DNA of 64,000 bases from Nostoc parmelioides FACHB-3921 (lineage in GTDB: Bacteria; Cyanobacteriota; Cyanobacteriia; Cyanobacteriales; Nostocaceae): positions 1-64,000 of the forward strand of contig NZ_JACJQL010000008.1 of the NCBI RefSeq assembly GCF_014696625.1, given 5' to 3'. A model generated the notes under the pieces. The model was not told the DNA's origin, made no database searches, and worked only from the letters and a program-made list of their open reading frames with translations. Position 1 is the first letter of the stretch. The number at the start of each line of letters is the position of its first letter. Position numbers and translations under genes: made by a program. This document shows positions 9,998 through 18,042 of the stretch, piece after piece.

Positions 9998-11767
9998 TTA
10001 ATACATACGGTCATAACGATCTAGGCGCAGAAGCAGTCGAATCAGTATTACTGACACTGCTGCGGCAACTAAACCAGCCAGCAGTGCTAACCATACATAA
10101 TGATTAACTAACAGAATAGTTGCTGAAAGGGTAAATCCACTGATTATCAGTGCATAACCTATGCCTATCTGAATATTGCCTTGTCGCCGTAGGAGTCGTT
10201 CTGATTCTATAGAACGTACCCGCAAGCGCATATCTCCCCGCTCTAATTTTTCTAGTGTATCTTCCAATCTCCGTGGTAATCCGAAGGCAGTGGTACTAAC
10301 TTGGACTGCTTGTCGGCTCAATTCGTTGAGGAAGCTATTGCTATCAGAACCATTCATATCGGTCATAAGCTGCATTGCGTATGGTTGGGCAACTTCCATA
10401 AAGTTAAACTCTGGATCTAAACCTTTGCCTACCCCTTCTAGGGTGGAAAAGGCACGCATCACAAAGGTGAAAGTTGCAGGAAATCTAAATGGTTGATTAT
10501 AAGCTATTTCGTATAAATCATCACTAATCGCGGCTACAGATTGATTTTCAAAGGGTTTATCCATGAAATTGTCAAGCATATACTGCACCGAACGTCGCAC
10601 TGGCCCCATATCATCTACGGGTGCGATCGCTCCCAAATCTATGAGAGACTGGACTACGCGATCGCCATCTTTTTGAGCGATACCAAACAACGTTTGCATT
10701 AGCCCTTCGCGGATATTTGATTTAATCTGCCCCATCATACCGAAGTCGTAGAAAATTAAGGCTCCATCGGCACTAACCGCAATGTTACCTGGATGGGGAT
10801 CGGCATGAAAAAATCCGTTATTGAGCAGTTGCAATAGGTAGGCTTGAGCGCCTTGACGAGCGAGTACCTTCCGGTCTAGTCCTGCGGCTTCTATGGCTTC
10901 GTATTGGCTGATTTTGATCCCTGGTAGGTACTCCAAAGTTAATACCCGTGGCGAAGCATAACGCCAATAAACTTTGGGGACTTTTACCCATTCATAGCCG
11001 CGAAAGTTCCGCCGAAAAGTGTCAGCGTTGCGACCTTCGTTGAGATAGTCAATCTCTTCCCAAAGAATCCGGCAACATTCTTCGTAAATCCCCATCCAAT
11101 CCCGTCCCCGTCCCCATTTGGGATGGCTTTGAAAGTAACGGGCAATGCCTTTAAGAATTTGTAAATCTATCTCAAATAACTTTTTTAATCCTGGTCGCTG
11201 CACTTTAACAACAACGGATTCCCCACTATGCAAGACAGCTTTGTGTACTTGTCCCAAGCTAGCAGCCGCCAGAGGGATTGGCTCAAAACTGTGAAAGAGT
11301 TCGGGAATTTTTTTACCTAATTCTTGCTCAACTATTTTTTCAACTTGCTCATAGCCAAATGCTGGCACTTTGTCTTGTAGCTTTGCCAACTCTTCTACGT
11401 ATTCGCCAGGAAATATATCTGCACGGGTAGAAAATAGCTGCCCGACTTTAATGAAAGTTGGGCCTAAATCCAGCAGAGTATTACGAATCCAGACTGCTTG
11501 AGCTTTACGTCTTGCAGCCTGTTTTGCTTCCGTGACACCGCCAGGATAACTCCAAGATTTGTTGTATCGCCAAAGCTTGAACATTAAGGTCAAGACAAAA
11601 GACCAAATGTCCACAAAGCGCCGCTTGCTAGAGTAGTTTTCCCGATTCCAACGGTAAGCCTTATCTGAATAATTGGTTTCCATATCCTGCGCGTACCGTT
11701 GGGTTTTTACTGAATCACCTGGAAGAAAAGACACTCTGATTCCTAAATTGTTTTCATAAATTGCCAC
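9998..11767 (-). CDS. UbiB/ABC1 (AarF) family atypical kinase
   Basis: The 589-aa protein belongs to the ABC1/ADCK/UbiB family, ATP-dependent proteins linked to quinone and isoprenoid metabolism at membranes. Motifs include the alanine-rich loop replacing the glycine loop (LAAASLGQVHKA), VVKVQRPG with the ATP Lys, the catalytic-loop equivalent HADPHPGNIAV, and YDFGMMG. Two hydrophobic helices near the C-terminus (about 535-580) should anchor it to a membrane. The start is uncertain: GTG at 11767 lies next to repeat DNA, and ATG at 11683 would remove 28 residues. It is the first gene of a likely pair with the PP2C phosphatase. Confidence 0.92.
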   Translation of the reverse strand: MAIYENNLGIRVSFLPGDSVKTQRYAQDMETNYSDKAYRWNRENYSSKRRFVDIWSFVLTLMFKLWRYNKSWSYPGGVTEAKQAARRKAQAVWIRNTLLDLGPTFIKVGQLFSTRADIFPGEYVEELAKLQDKVPAFGYEQVEKIVEQELGKKIPELFHSFEPIPLAAASLGQVHKAVLHSGESVVVKVQRPGLKKLFEIDLQILKGIARYFQSHPKWGRGRDWMGIYEECCRILWEEIDYLNEGRNADTFRRNFRGYEWVKVPKVYWRYASPRVLTLEYLPGIKISQYEAIEAAGLDRKVLARQGAQAYLLQLLNNGFFHADPHPGNIAVSADGALIFYDFGMMGQIKSNIREGLMQTLFGIAQKDGDRVVQSLIDLGAIAPVDDMGPVRRSVQYMLDNFMDKPFENQSVAAISDDLYEIAYNQPFRFPATFTFVMRAFSTLEGVGKGLDPEFNFMEVAQPYAMQLMTDMNGSDSNSFLNELSRQAVQVSTTAFGLPRRLEDTLEKLERGDMRLRVRSIESERLLRRQGNIQIGIGYALIISGFTLSATILLVNHYVWLALLAGLVAAAVSVILIRLLLRLDRYDRMY

Positions 11768-11944
11768 TCGTCAGTTAACAACTGACCCTTAGGGGTGACG
11801 CTCCTAACGTCGCTACCGCTACGCTAACAGCAGTTGCTACAAGTCGGGGAACCCGACGACAGTCGCTTCAAGTCGGCAAAGCTGCCCACAGCGCTGTCTC
11901 CCCAACGCACTGCTTCAAAACTGACAACTGACCACTAACTAAAT
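11768..11944. repeat. Intergenic patch of dispersed repeat motifs
   Basis: The spacer contains CAGTTAACAACTGACC and CTGACAACTGACCACTAACT heptamer-like repeats at its two ends, with CGCTACCGCTACGCTAACAG and AAGTCGG repeats between. All are typical of repeat-laden Nostoc intergenic DNA. No ORF is present. Confidence 0.5.
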
Positions 11945-12277
11945 CTATACAGAACTACTGCGATAACGTTGTAATTCGTTACGCAAGAGGGCGATTTCTG
12001 CCCGTAACTCATCGATGGTGGCTTGTAAGTCAACTGAGTCAGCAGCCCCAGTTTGTCGTCCACTACCTGTAGTTGTTTGACCTGCATCAGCCGCCGCCGA
12101 GGCTCGGTTTGCTCGTTCTATCACTTCATCGGTGAATTGGCGTAGCTGTTCTCTAGCTTCCGCATCAAATTTACCGATTTCACTCAAAGCATCGGTAAAA
12201 GCGACTTCTAGACGTTCATTAATGACTTCGGCTACAGCTCTACCGACAAAAAAGGCCTGTACAAGGGGGTTACTCAT
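11945..12277 (-). CDS. Small conserved cyanobacterial coiled-coil protein
   Basis: The 110-aa protein begins MSNPLVQAFFVGRAVAEVI. A charged amphipathic helix follows (about 20-55). A low-complexity linker rich in A, T and G covers about 58-80. The C-terminal coiled coil reads LQATIDELRAEIALLRNELQ. It may belong to the cyanobacterial DUF6825 family, but I am not certain. The helical, phasin-like layout suggests a scaffold or membrane-associated role. No function is known to me. It is transcribed in the same direction as the UbiB-like gene, 177 bases upstream, separated by repeats. Confidence 0.75.
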   Translation of the reverse strand: MSNPLVQAFFVGRAVAEVINERLEVAFTDALSEIGKFDAEAREQLRQFTDEVIERANRASAAADAGQTTTGSGRQTGAADSVDLQATIDELRAEIALLRNELQRYRSSSV

Positions 12278-12577
12278 AAATTTTTGTTACGCTCATCCGC
12301 AAGAGAATTATAACTTGCCCGTATGCTTTGCGGCTTCCTTCTGGCAGGTGCTGTTAGGTTTATTTAGTTAGCCGGGTTGCTATCCAGCAATTATATCTAT
12401 ATAGATATATAATCAGCTAATAATAAATGATGGATTAAATATTAAAAAAAGCTAAAATTTTTATCTATTTTTTGTGGCTAACTTCATAAGAGAATCGCGT
12501 AGCCTATTACAGGCGATCGCCTGTTTTTTCCACAATGATAAAATAAACCCAGAAATAATTGATGCCGGGTTGATTCT
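12278..12577. other. Divergent intergenic region with HIP1 palindrome
   Basis: This 300-base stretch separates two divergent genes. It is AT-rich (for example ATATCTATATAGATATAT near 12394) and must carry both promoters. The palindrome ACAGGCGATCGCCTGT at 12509-12524 is followed by five T residues, giving a 6-bp stem with a GATC loop that resembles a terminator or attenuator about 50 bases before the Uma2 gene. Confidence 0.45.
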
Positions 12578-13279
12578 ATGACCATTGCCCAAGAATTAGA
12601 ATCTCAAGCAGACATCTCAGAAGATGTGATCTTTCCCCCTGGTGATTTATATAGTGATGAGCCTCCCTTGGAAACAGAACTACATCTACGACAGATAATC
12701 CTACTTTTACAATGTCTTGAGTGGCTATGGCGGGATAGAAACGATTTTTATGCGGCGGGAAATTTGACTATATACTACAGTCCGCGTCAACTCAAATCAG
12801 AATATTTCCGGGGGCCAGATTTCTTTGTGGTGTTGGGAACTGAACGCAAAACCCGTAAGAGTTGGGTAGTTTGGGAAGAAGAAGGTAAGTATCCTAATTT
12901 CATCTTAGAAATTCTCTCTGATTCCACAGCAAAAACAGATAAAGGTTTAAAAAAAGAAATATATCAAGATACTTTCCGCACTCATGATTACTTCTGGTTT
13001 GATCCTTTTACATTAGAGTTTGCTGGGTTTCATTTAGTAGATGGAAAATATCAACCTCTACAAGCAAATGAACAAGGATATTTGTGGAGTCAGCAATTAG
13101 GCTTATATTTAGGGATTTATCAGGGATTATTACGGTTTTTTACAGCAGATGGTCAATTAGTAGGGACACCAGAAGAAAGAGCAGAACAGGTAGAACAAAA
13201 ACTAGAACAAGCTGAGGAAAGAGCAGAACGGTTGGCTGCCAAACTGCGAGAGTTCAATATTGATCCAGATATGATATGA
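12578..13279 (+). CDS. Uma2-family (DUF820) putative endonuclease
   Basis: The 233-aa protein belongs to the Uma2/DUF820 family, greatly expanded in cyanobacteria and assigned a PD-(D/E)XK nuclease fold. Visible elements are RGPDFFVVLG near 80, FILEILSDSTAKTD near 110, and KKEIYQDTFRTHDYFWFDP. A glutamate-rich coiled tail (about 195-228, EQVEQKLEQAEERAERLAAK) ends the protein. Function in vivo is unknown. It resembles the protein at 50920-51732 closely in layout (same WLWRD, GPDFF and SWVVWEE blocks). It stands alone and is convergent with csaB. Confidence 0.88.
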   Translation: MTIAQELESQADISEDVIFPPGDLYSDEPPLETELHLRQIILLLQCLEWLWRDRNDFYAAGNLTIYYSPRQLKSEYFRGPDFFVVLGTERKTRKSWVVWEEEGKYPNFILEILSDSTAKTDKGLKKEIYQDTFRTHDYFWFDPFTLEFAGFHLVDGKYQPLQANEQGYLWSQQLGLYLGIYQGLLRFFTADGQLVGTPEERAEQVEQKLEQAEERAERLAAKLREFNIDPDMI

Positions 13280-13306
13280 AAATGCTGGTAATTCCTCTGG
13301 TTTTAT

Positions 13307-13347
13307 AAAATCTCCATTTTTTTAAAGGAGGAGATTTTAATTTTTTA
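13307..13347. terminator. Rho-independent terminator, probably bidirectional
   Basis: AAAATCTCC (13307-13315) pairs with GGAGATTTT (13330-13338) across a 14-base loop and is followed by AATTTTTTAT on the plus strand. It sits between the 3' ends of the Uma2 gene and leftward csaB, so it can serve both. Confidence 0.65.
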
Positions 13348-14382
13348 TACTAGTGCTTGACTCAATAATTCTCTGTGCATAAAAGCGCCTTCTACTAAGG
13401 TTGTAATTTTCTCAGATGCTAAAGGTTGAGTGTTGGTGTAGAAATCTATCCATGTTTGACTAATTATATTGGCGTTATCTGGCAGATTTATTAAATCCCA
13501 TCCAGGTATTGCCAAATCTTCCATTAAACGATTGATTTTGGGATCATAACTCAAGGCAAAACAGCGACAACCTTCACTTGCTGCCATAATTAAACTGTGT
13601 AACCTCATGCCGATCGCCATTTCAACGCCACGAAATACACCTTTTAAAATCTGTGGGTCTTCTATACACACAATTTCGCTAACATCTTTTAATTGTGGTT
13701 GTATTGCTTGAGCGATGGCTAAATCTTCGCTTTTTTGAAATGGCAGTAATAAAATAAAGGCTTGGGTAGATTTTTGCAGACTCACCAAGGCTTGAGTTAA
13801 GTTAGCTAACCGTGGCGCTGTTAATTGGGGATGGTTTCTTAAGGTGACAGCAATTCTAGGGTTAGGTAAATCGGCAAGTTCTGGAAATGGTTTTGCCTGT
13901 AACGCCCACACAGGGTCTGGTGCAAGGATATGGGGAATCTGCCAATCAGCTAATAATGCAGCACTCGCGCGATCGCGTACACTAACTTTAGTACAACCAG
14001 TAAAATTCTGTTGTGCTAACCAGCGAGTCTGGGGACGCACCAAGGGGCCAATCCCTTGCGCCCAAGCCACAGTCTTTAAACCCATTTTCTGCGCTAATGT
14101 CATCAGCCCCCCATAGTAAAAAGGACTGATACTGCTGGTAACATCCTGAATTAGACTCCCGCCACCCCAAATAAAAGCATCACAAGAACGTAAAGCTGGC
14201 AACACAGATGTAAGAGACATCCGATTGTGAGATTCTACACCATAGTGATCGCTAGTTTCTTCTGGATTCCCAGACAGAACCACAGGTGTAACATGAGATG
14301 GTAACATTTGCAGAAGCGTTGCCAATAAAGCTTCGTCACCACCATTTCCCTTACCGTAATACCCAGATAATAATGCCCGCAT
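13345..14382 (-). CDS. csaB: Polysaccharide pyruvyl transferase CsaB
   Basis: The 345-aa protein matches CsaB, which adds ketal-linked pyruvate from PEP to a cell-wall polysaccharide. In Bacillus that modification is needed to anchor SLH-domain proteins. The motifs are the GYYGKGNGGDEALL start, AFIWGGGSLIQDVTS near 70, AWAQGIGPL, and the C-terminal GMRLHSLIMAASEG that carries the conserved His. Length is normal. The window also encodes an SLH-domain porin (23892-25511), the type of protein that may bind pyruvylated wall polymer. Confidence 0.92.
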   Translation of the reverse strand: MRALLSGYYGKGNGGDEALLATLLQMLPSHVTPVVLSGNPEETSDHYGVESHNRMSLTSVLPALRSCDAFIWGGGSLIQDVTSSISPFYYGGLMTLAQKMGLKTVAWAQGIGPLVRPQTRWLAQQNFTGCTKVSVRDRASAALLADWQIPHILAPDPVWALQAKPFPELADLPNPRIAVTLRNHPQLTAPRLANLTQALVSLQKSTQAFILLLPFQKSEDLAIAQAIQPQLKDVSEIVCIEDPQILKGVFRGVEMAIGMRLHSLIMAASEGCRCFALSYDPKINRLMEDLAIPGWDLINLPDNANIISQTWIDFYTNTQPLASEKITTLVEGAFMHRELLSQALV

Positions 14383-14497
14383 TCCATTTAAAATTTTGGA
14401 TGTTGGATTTTAGATTATCAATATTTTCTCAATTGTTGACGAGATGTCAGTCATATCGCAAAAAATATGAATTTACCTATGGGAAGATGAAGGAAGT

Positions 14498-14539
14498 GTT
14501 GACGGTTGACAGTTAACAGTTAACAGTTAACAGTTGACT
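14498..14539. repeat. Heptamer short tandem repeat (STRR)
   Basis: Six contiguous heptamers of the form GTTGACR/GTTAACA occupy 14498-14539. Such short tandemly repeated repetitive sequences are a hallmark of heterocystous cyanobacteria. The array lies between divergent csaB and the DUF2499 gene, 20 bases before the latter's ATG. Confidence 0.8.
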
Positions 14540-14558
14540 AATAACTATTGACTATTTT

Positions 14559-14867
14559 ATGAACGTTCTCTCAATTCCCACCTGGATTATTCATGTTTCT
14601 AGCGTTATCGAGTGGATTGCCGCTATTTGGTTAATCTGGACTTATGGCGAACTCACTGCTAACCGCAGTTGGTGGGGATTGTCCCTAGCAATGTTACCAG
14701 CCTTGATTAGTGCTATGTGTGCTTGTACATGGCATTATTTCGATAATCCCGAATCTCTAGAATGGATAGTGACATTGCAAGCAACCATGACTTTAGTAGG
14801 GAATTTTACCCTGTTGGCAGCAGCATGGTTGATTTGGCGTTCTGCGAAAATAGAGGTTAGGGATTAG
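14559..14867 (+). CDS. DUF2499 (Ycf49-like) membrane protein
   Basis: The 102-aa protein has three hydrophobic helices (about 5-28, 38-58, 72-92) and the conserved features of DUF2499, known in red-algal plastids as Ycf49: WIIHVSSVIEWIAAIWLIW near the start and SAMCACTWHYFDN in the middle. Function is unknown. In cyanobacteria it is usually followed by a DUF3593 gene, as here. The pair probably sits in the thylakoid or plasma membrane and is probably one transcription unit continuing into hisA. Confidence 0.85.
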   Translation: MNVLSIPTWIIHVSSVIEWIAAIWLIWTYGELTANRSWWGLSLAMLPALISAMCACTWHYFDNPESLEWIVTLQATMTLVGNFTLLAAAWLIWRSAKIEVRD

Positions 14868-14946
14868 AGAATGAGGAAGAGAAGGTAAACGAGTGCAAAT
14901 CTCTCCCCCCAATTACCAATTACCAGTTACCAAATGAACAGTGATT

Positions 14947-15237
14947 ATGTCTAAAGAAACCCTATTTGCCCTATCCCTATTTCCCTATTTGGGTTTCTTG
15001 TGGTTTATCCACCGCAGTCAGCTGATGCCTCGTTTAGCCCTATATGGATTTTACGGTACTCTTGTTTTTGTAGGCGTTACTATTCCCGCCGGCATTTATG
15101 CCAAAGTTCATTATGGTGAAGCCTTAGCAAACGTAGACTGGTTACACGGTGGTGCGGAAGTATTTTTGACTCTTTCTAACATCTTGATTGTAGTGGGTTT
15201 CGCACAAGCTATCAGACAACTGAAAGCGAAAAACTAA
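14947..15237 (+). CDS. DUF3593 membrane protein
   Basis: The 96-aa protein has three predicted transmembrane helices (about 4-20, 28-50, 66-88) and the DUF3593 blocks [33 protein letters not shown] and [20 protein letters not shown]. It is a conserved partner of DUF2499 in cyanobacteria and plastid-bearing eukaryotes. Function is unknown. ATG at 14947 is preferred; GTG at 14941 in frame adds two residues. Confidence 0.85.
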   Translation: MSKETLFALSLFPYLGFLWFIHRSQLMPRLALYGFYGTLVFVGVTIPAGIYAKVHYGEALANVDWLHGGAEVFLTLSNILIVVGFAQAIRQLKAKN

Positions 15238-15293
15238 ATCGGGATTTGCACAAAATTAGTACTCTTCATGGCATTAAATACAGGGGGATGGAG

Positions 15294-16067
15294 ATGGATG
15301 TTATTCCAGCAATTGATTTACTAGAAGGTCGTTGTGTGCGACTCTATCAGGGAGACTACGATCGCTCACAAGTGTTTAGCGAAAATCCTGTTGATGTGGC
15401 TAAACAGTGGGTAGATGAAGGTGCAACACGTCTGCACATAGTAGATTTAGATGGTGCAAAAGCAGGTAAAGTAGTAAATCTAGAAGCAATTGAAGCGATC
15501 GCTCAAGCTATTTCTATACCAATTGAAATTGGTGGTGGATTGCGCGATCGTTCTAGTGTGGAACAGGTGTTTAATTTAGGTGTACAGTGGGCAATTCTTG
15601 GTACTGTCGCCGTAGAACAACCCCAGCTTGTACAAGAACTCTGTCAACAATACCCCAGACAAATTATTATCGGTATTGATGCTCGTAACGGACTAGTAGC
15701 TACTCGTGGTTGGTTAGAGACATCTGAAGTTTTAGCCACCCAATTGGCAGTACAGATGCAGGAAATGGGTGCAGCCGCCATCATTTATACAGATATCCAC
15801 CGTGATGGGACTCTTGCAGGCCCGAATTTAGACGCACTGCGAGAACTAGCAGCCGCCATTTCTATCCCTGTGATTGCATCTGGCGGGGTAAGTTCTGTCA
15901 CCGATTTGTTGAGTTTGTTGGCATTGGAACCCCAAGGCGTGACTGGTGTGATTGTGGGACGTGCATTGTATACAGGTGATATTAGCTTAAGGGAGGCATT
16001 GCAGGCGATCGGCCCAGGACGTATTCAAGACATACCACCTAATTTAGACTTCTCTTCCTTTGCCTAA
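15294..16067 (+). CDS. hisA: Phosphoribosylformimino-AICAR ribotide isomerase HisA
   Basis: The 257-aa TIM-barrel enzyme catalyses the Amadori-type isomerisation of ProFAR to PRFAR in histidine synthesis. [20 protein letters not shown] contains the first catalytic Asp (residue 8). The second catalytic Asp lies in IIGIDARNG near 130. Phosphate-binding loops GGGLRDR, ASGGVSS and [11 protein letters not shown] are present. I chose ATG at 15294, six bases after AGGGGG, because it gives the usual HisA N-terminus. The frame stays open back to a TTG at 15246. The gene starts 56 bases after the DUF3593 gene. Confidence 0.96.
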   Translation: MDVIPAIDLLEGRCVRLYQGDYDRSQVFSENPVDVAKQWVDEGATRLHIVDLDGAKAGKVVNLEAIEAIAQAISIPIEIGGGLRDRSSVEQVFNLGVQWAILGTVAVEQPQLVQELCQQYPRQIIIGIDARNGLVATRGWLETSEVLATQLAVQMQEMGAAAIIYTDIHRDGTLAGPNLDALRELAAAISIPVIASGGVSSVTDLLSLLALEPQGVTGVIVGRALYTGDISLREALQAIGPGRIQDIPPNLDFSSFA

Positions 16068-16495
16068 AATAATTCAACTTGAGACTGATGGTGTTTGCGT
16101 AGAGTTTTTACAAGATGCTATGTGAACACAAGTATCATCTGTAAATTGCCATAGCGTTTTTTAATTTCCGGAATCCCTGATACCAGATTGTAGTTAGCTA
16201 TATGAGTTCATCGACAGTTAGTGTTTCCCCTGGACTGGTGTAAAACATCTGGTTGCAATCAAATTAACCTACTAAACAACCATCTATAAAGAGTAGCTTA
16301 AAATACTGAATAATTTATTCTGGCAAATCTTTCAGTTCTCAAAATAACTACAAATAATGGGTTTCCTTTGCCATAGAGACGTAAATATTGTAACGTCTCT
16401 ATTTTATTTTACTATGTAAATTTATTGACCGATTTCTGGAAATAGTAATATGCTAAATGAAGATACAATTACTACTCATTAGCAAATTGCGTTCT
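16068..16495. other. Intergenic region after hisA
   Basis: This is the left part of an 851-base AT-rich spacer between hisA and the leftward coiled-coil gene. It contains a terminator-like hairpin at 16375-16410 and otherwise no coding signal that I can support. Confidence 0.5.
16375..16410 (+). terminator. Hairpin with T-rich tail
   Basis: AGAGACGT (16375-16382) and ACGTCTCT (16393-16400) form an 8-bp stem with a 10-base loop, followed by ATTTTATTTT. It could end the hisA transcript about 310 bases after the stop, although the stem is also a repeat type common in Nostoc spacers. Confidence 0.5.
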
Positions 16496-16609
16496 ATGGC
16501 TAGCCAACAACCTAATCCCAATCAACCGTCCAATAAAAATTTAAAGGTAAGCAACAAGAATAGAAAAAAACCACTAAATAATGGAAAACCCGATAAAACA
16601 GACCAATAA
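16496..16609 (+). CDS. Possible 37-aa small protein
   Basis: ATG at 16496 opens a 37-codon frame ending TAA. The product begins MASQQPNPNQPSNKNLKVSN, rich in Asn, Lys, Gln and Pro, hydrophilic and basic. No clear Shine-Dalgarno sequence precedes it, but a near-perfect terminator hairpin starts about 30 bases after the stop, which suggests a short discrete transcript. It may be a real small protein or only a short RNA. I do not recognise the sequence. Confidence 0.3.
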   Translation: MASQQPNPNQPSNKNLKVSNKNRKKPLNNGKPDKTDQ

Positions 16610-16637
16610 TATCTTTAATTAAATGTATTTACATCTT

Positions 16638-16670
16638 AAAAAGACGTAATTATTATTACGTCTTTTTATT
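16638..16670 (+). terminator. Rho-independent terminator
   Basis: AAAAAGACGTAAT (16638-16650) and ATTACGTCTTTTT (16655-16667) are perfect complements, giving a 13-bp stem with a TATT loop and a built-in T run. It is the strongest terminator in the spacer and lies just after the possible 37-aa ORF. Being symmetrical, it could also stop leftward transcripts. Confidence 0.75.
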
Positions 16671-16918
16671 TATAGCCTTAGCCAGATAGATTAAGACATC
16701 AAGCTAAGAAAAAATTATTACAAAACAAGGCTTTTAAGTTTATCAAGCTTCAACTGTCAACACCTATATTTTAATTATTTATAGGAACCTGATTTGATGA
16801 TTGCAATTATCTAAGTGTCTGTAGGGCAGATATTGCCCACCGCATGACGGTTATAGTGGGCAATGACCCAGTAGCGCCCCTAATTATATTTCAGAAATCA
16901 AATACCAGTCCTATAACT
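16671..16918. other. Intergenic, downstream of the coiled-coil gene pair
   Basis: This AT-rich stretch lies downstream of the leftward zacK-like gene. It includes a repeat-like segment (GTAGGGCAGATATTGCCCACC near 16820) whose GGGCA and TGCCC parts form a small inverted repeat. Nothing else is recognised. Confidence 0.4.
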
Positions 16919-17998
16919 TCATTTATTTTTCACTTGACTTTTCGCTTGTTCTAAAGCTATTTCCTTGATTGCTTGATAAGAATTGACATTAGCAGTACCT
17001 TCAATAGCTTTCACCGCTAAATCTTGAACTTGCTTGAGTGCAGAATCAAGCTGTTTAAATAAGTTTTGTAGTCGTGTCTCTTGATTATTAATTGTTTGTT
17101 CTAAAGATTGAAGCCTCTGTTCATAAAAGCGTTTCTGTCCTTCCACTTCTTTAGCGTATAAATCAGATTTAACCTTGGCTTGGTAGTAAGCAATTCCTTT
17201 ACCTTCTTCTGTAGCTTTCTTAACGGCAGCTTCTTTCTCTTTAGGAAATACTTCTACTTTCGTTTTAAAGTCTTCAAATTGCTTTTCTCTTTCAGCAATT
17301 ACTTTTTCCCGTTCATTCCACTGTTTTTCTGCATCTTGTTGTAATGCTTCTAATTGGTTATACAAAGCTTTCTGCTGTTGTTCATATTCATCAGTTGCCA
17401 ATTGACGAGCAAGTTCTAAATCATATTTGTACTCTGCATTATCTCTTTGTCGAGATTTATTTTGATTTTCATTCCGTTCTTTGATATTGCTTTGGTATTC
17501 TTCTTGTTCTTTTTGCCAATTTATTCTTTGTTCGAGAATTTCTTGTGATAGTATTTCATAGCGCTGATTAAACTCATCTTGATAGGCTTTTGCGTTTTCC
17601 TCATAAGTAGTGATAAGTGTATCTAATGTATTTTCAGAAACTTCTAAGCCATGTAAGTTCTTTAATTGCTCAACTTCTGTCGCCACCGCTTCGCTAATTC
17701 CAGATAATCTTGAAGCTTGTGTAGTTAGCTTTTCCGATAATTCATTTACCGCACTACCAAATCCCAACTGAATTTTTGCTAGGCTCTCAATTGTATAATT
17801 CATTTTTTGTTGGATGGTATAAGGCTGATTTATTATTTGAGTTTGTTCTGATTTTGGTTGTTCCGTTTTGATGGTTGGCGTTTCTTTAGGTGCTTGGCTA
17901 AGTTGAGATTTAAGAGATACAGTTTCTTTAGTTAAATCCTCATAAGCTTGTAAAATTTCTGCTTTTGTGTTCTTATCAGTTAACTTTTTGACTGCCAT
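16919..17998 (-). CDS. zacK: Coiled-coil-rich filament protein, ZacK-like
   Basis: The 359-aa protein is mostly coiled coil (about 90-345), strongly charged (E, K, Q), with no membrane helix. An N-terminal helix (1-35) and a linker rich in P, T and Q (about 36-60) precede it. It is paralogous to the upstream gene: both have a Q/LxFGS.VNxLSxKL block and end in SxLKQxQDLA. Gene order beside the SphR/SphS-type pair matches alr4505 of Anabaena PCC 7120. That protein, ZacK, forms a nucleotide-independent heteropolymer with ZicK that keeps trichomes straight and interacts with MreB, SepJ and SepI. The assignment rests on remembered synteny and architecture. AGAGG precedes the ATG by about five bases. 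Confidence 0.7.
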   Translation of the reverse strand: MAVKKLTDKNTKAEILQAYEDLTKETVSLKSQLSQAPKETPTIKTEQPKSEQTQIINQPYTIQQKMNYTIESLAKIQLGFGSAVNELSEKLTTQASRLSGISEAVATEVEQLKNLHGLEVSENTLDTLITTYEENAKAYQDEFNQRYEILSQEILEQRINWQKEQEEYQSNIKERNENQNKSRQRDNAEYKYDLELARQLATDEYEQQQKALYNQLEALQQDAEKQWNEREKVIAEREKQFEDFKTKVEVFPKEKEAAVKKATEEGKGIAYYQAKVKSDLYAKEVEGQKRFYEQRLQSLEQTINNQETRLQNLFKQLDSALKQVQDLAVKAIEGTANVNSYQAIKEIALEQAKSQVKNK

Positions 17999-18042
17999 AA
18001 AAACCTCTATTTACTGCCACTATTTATTGTAAATTTCCAAAT

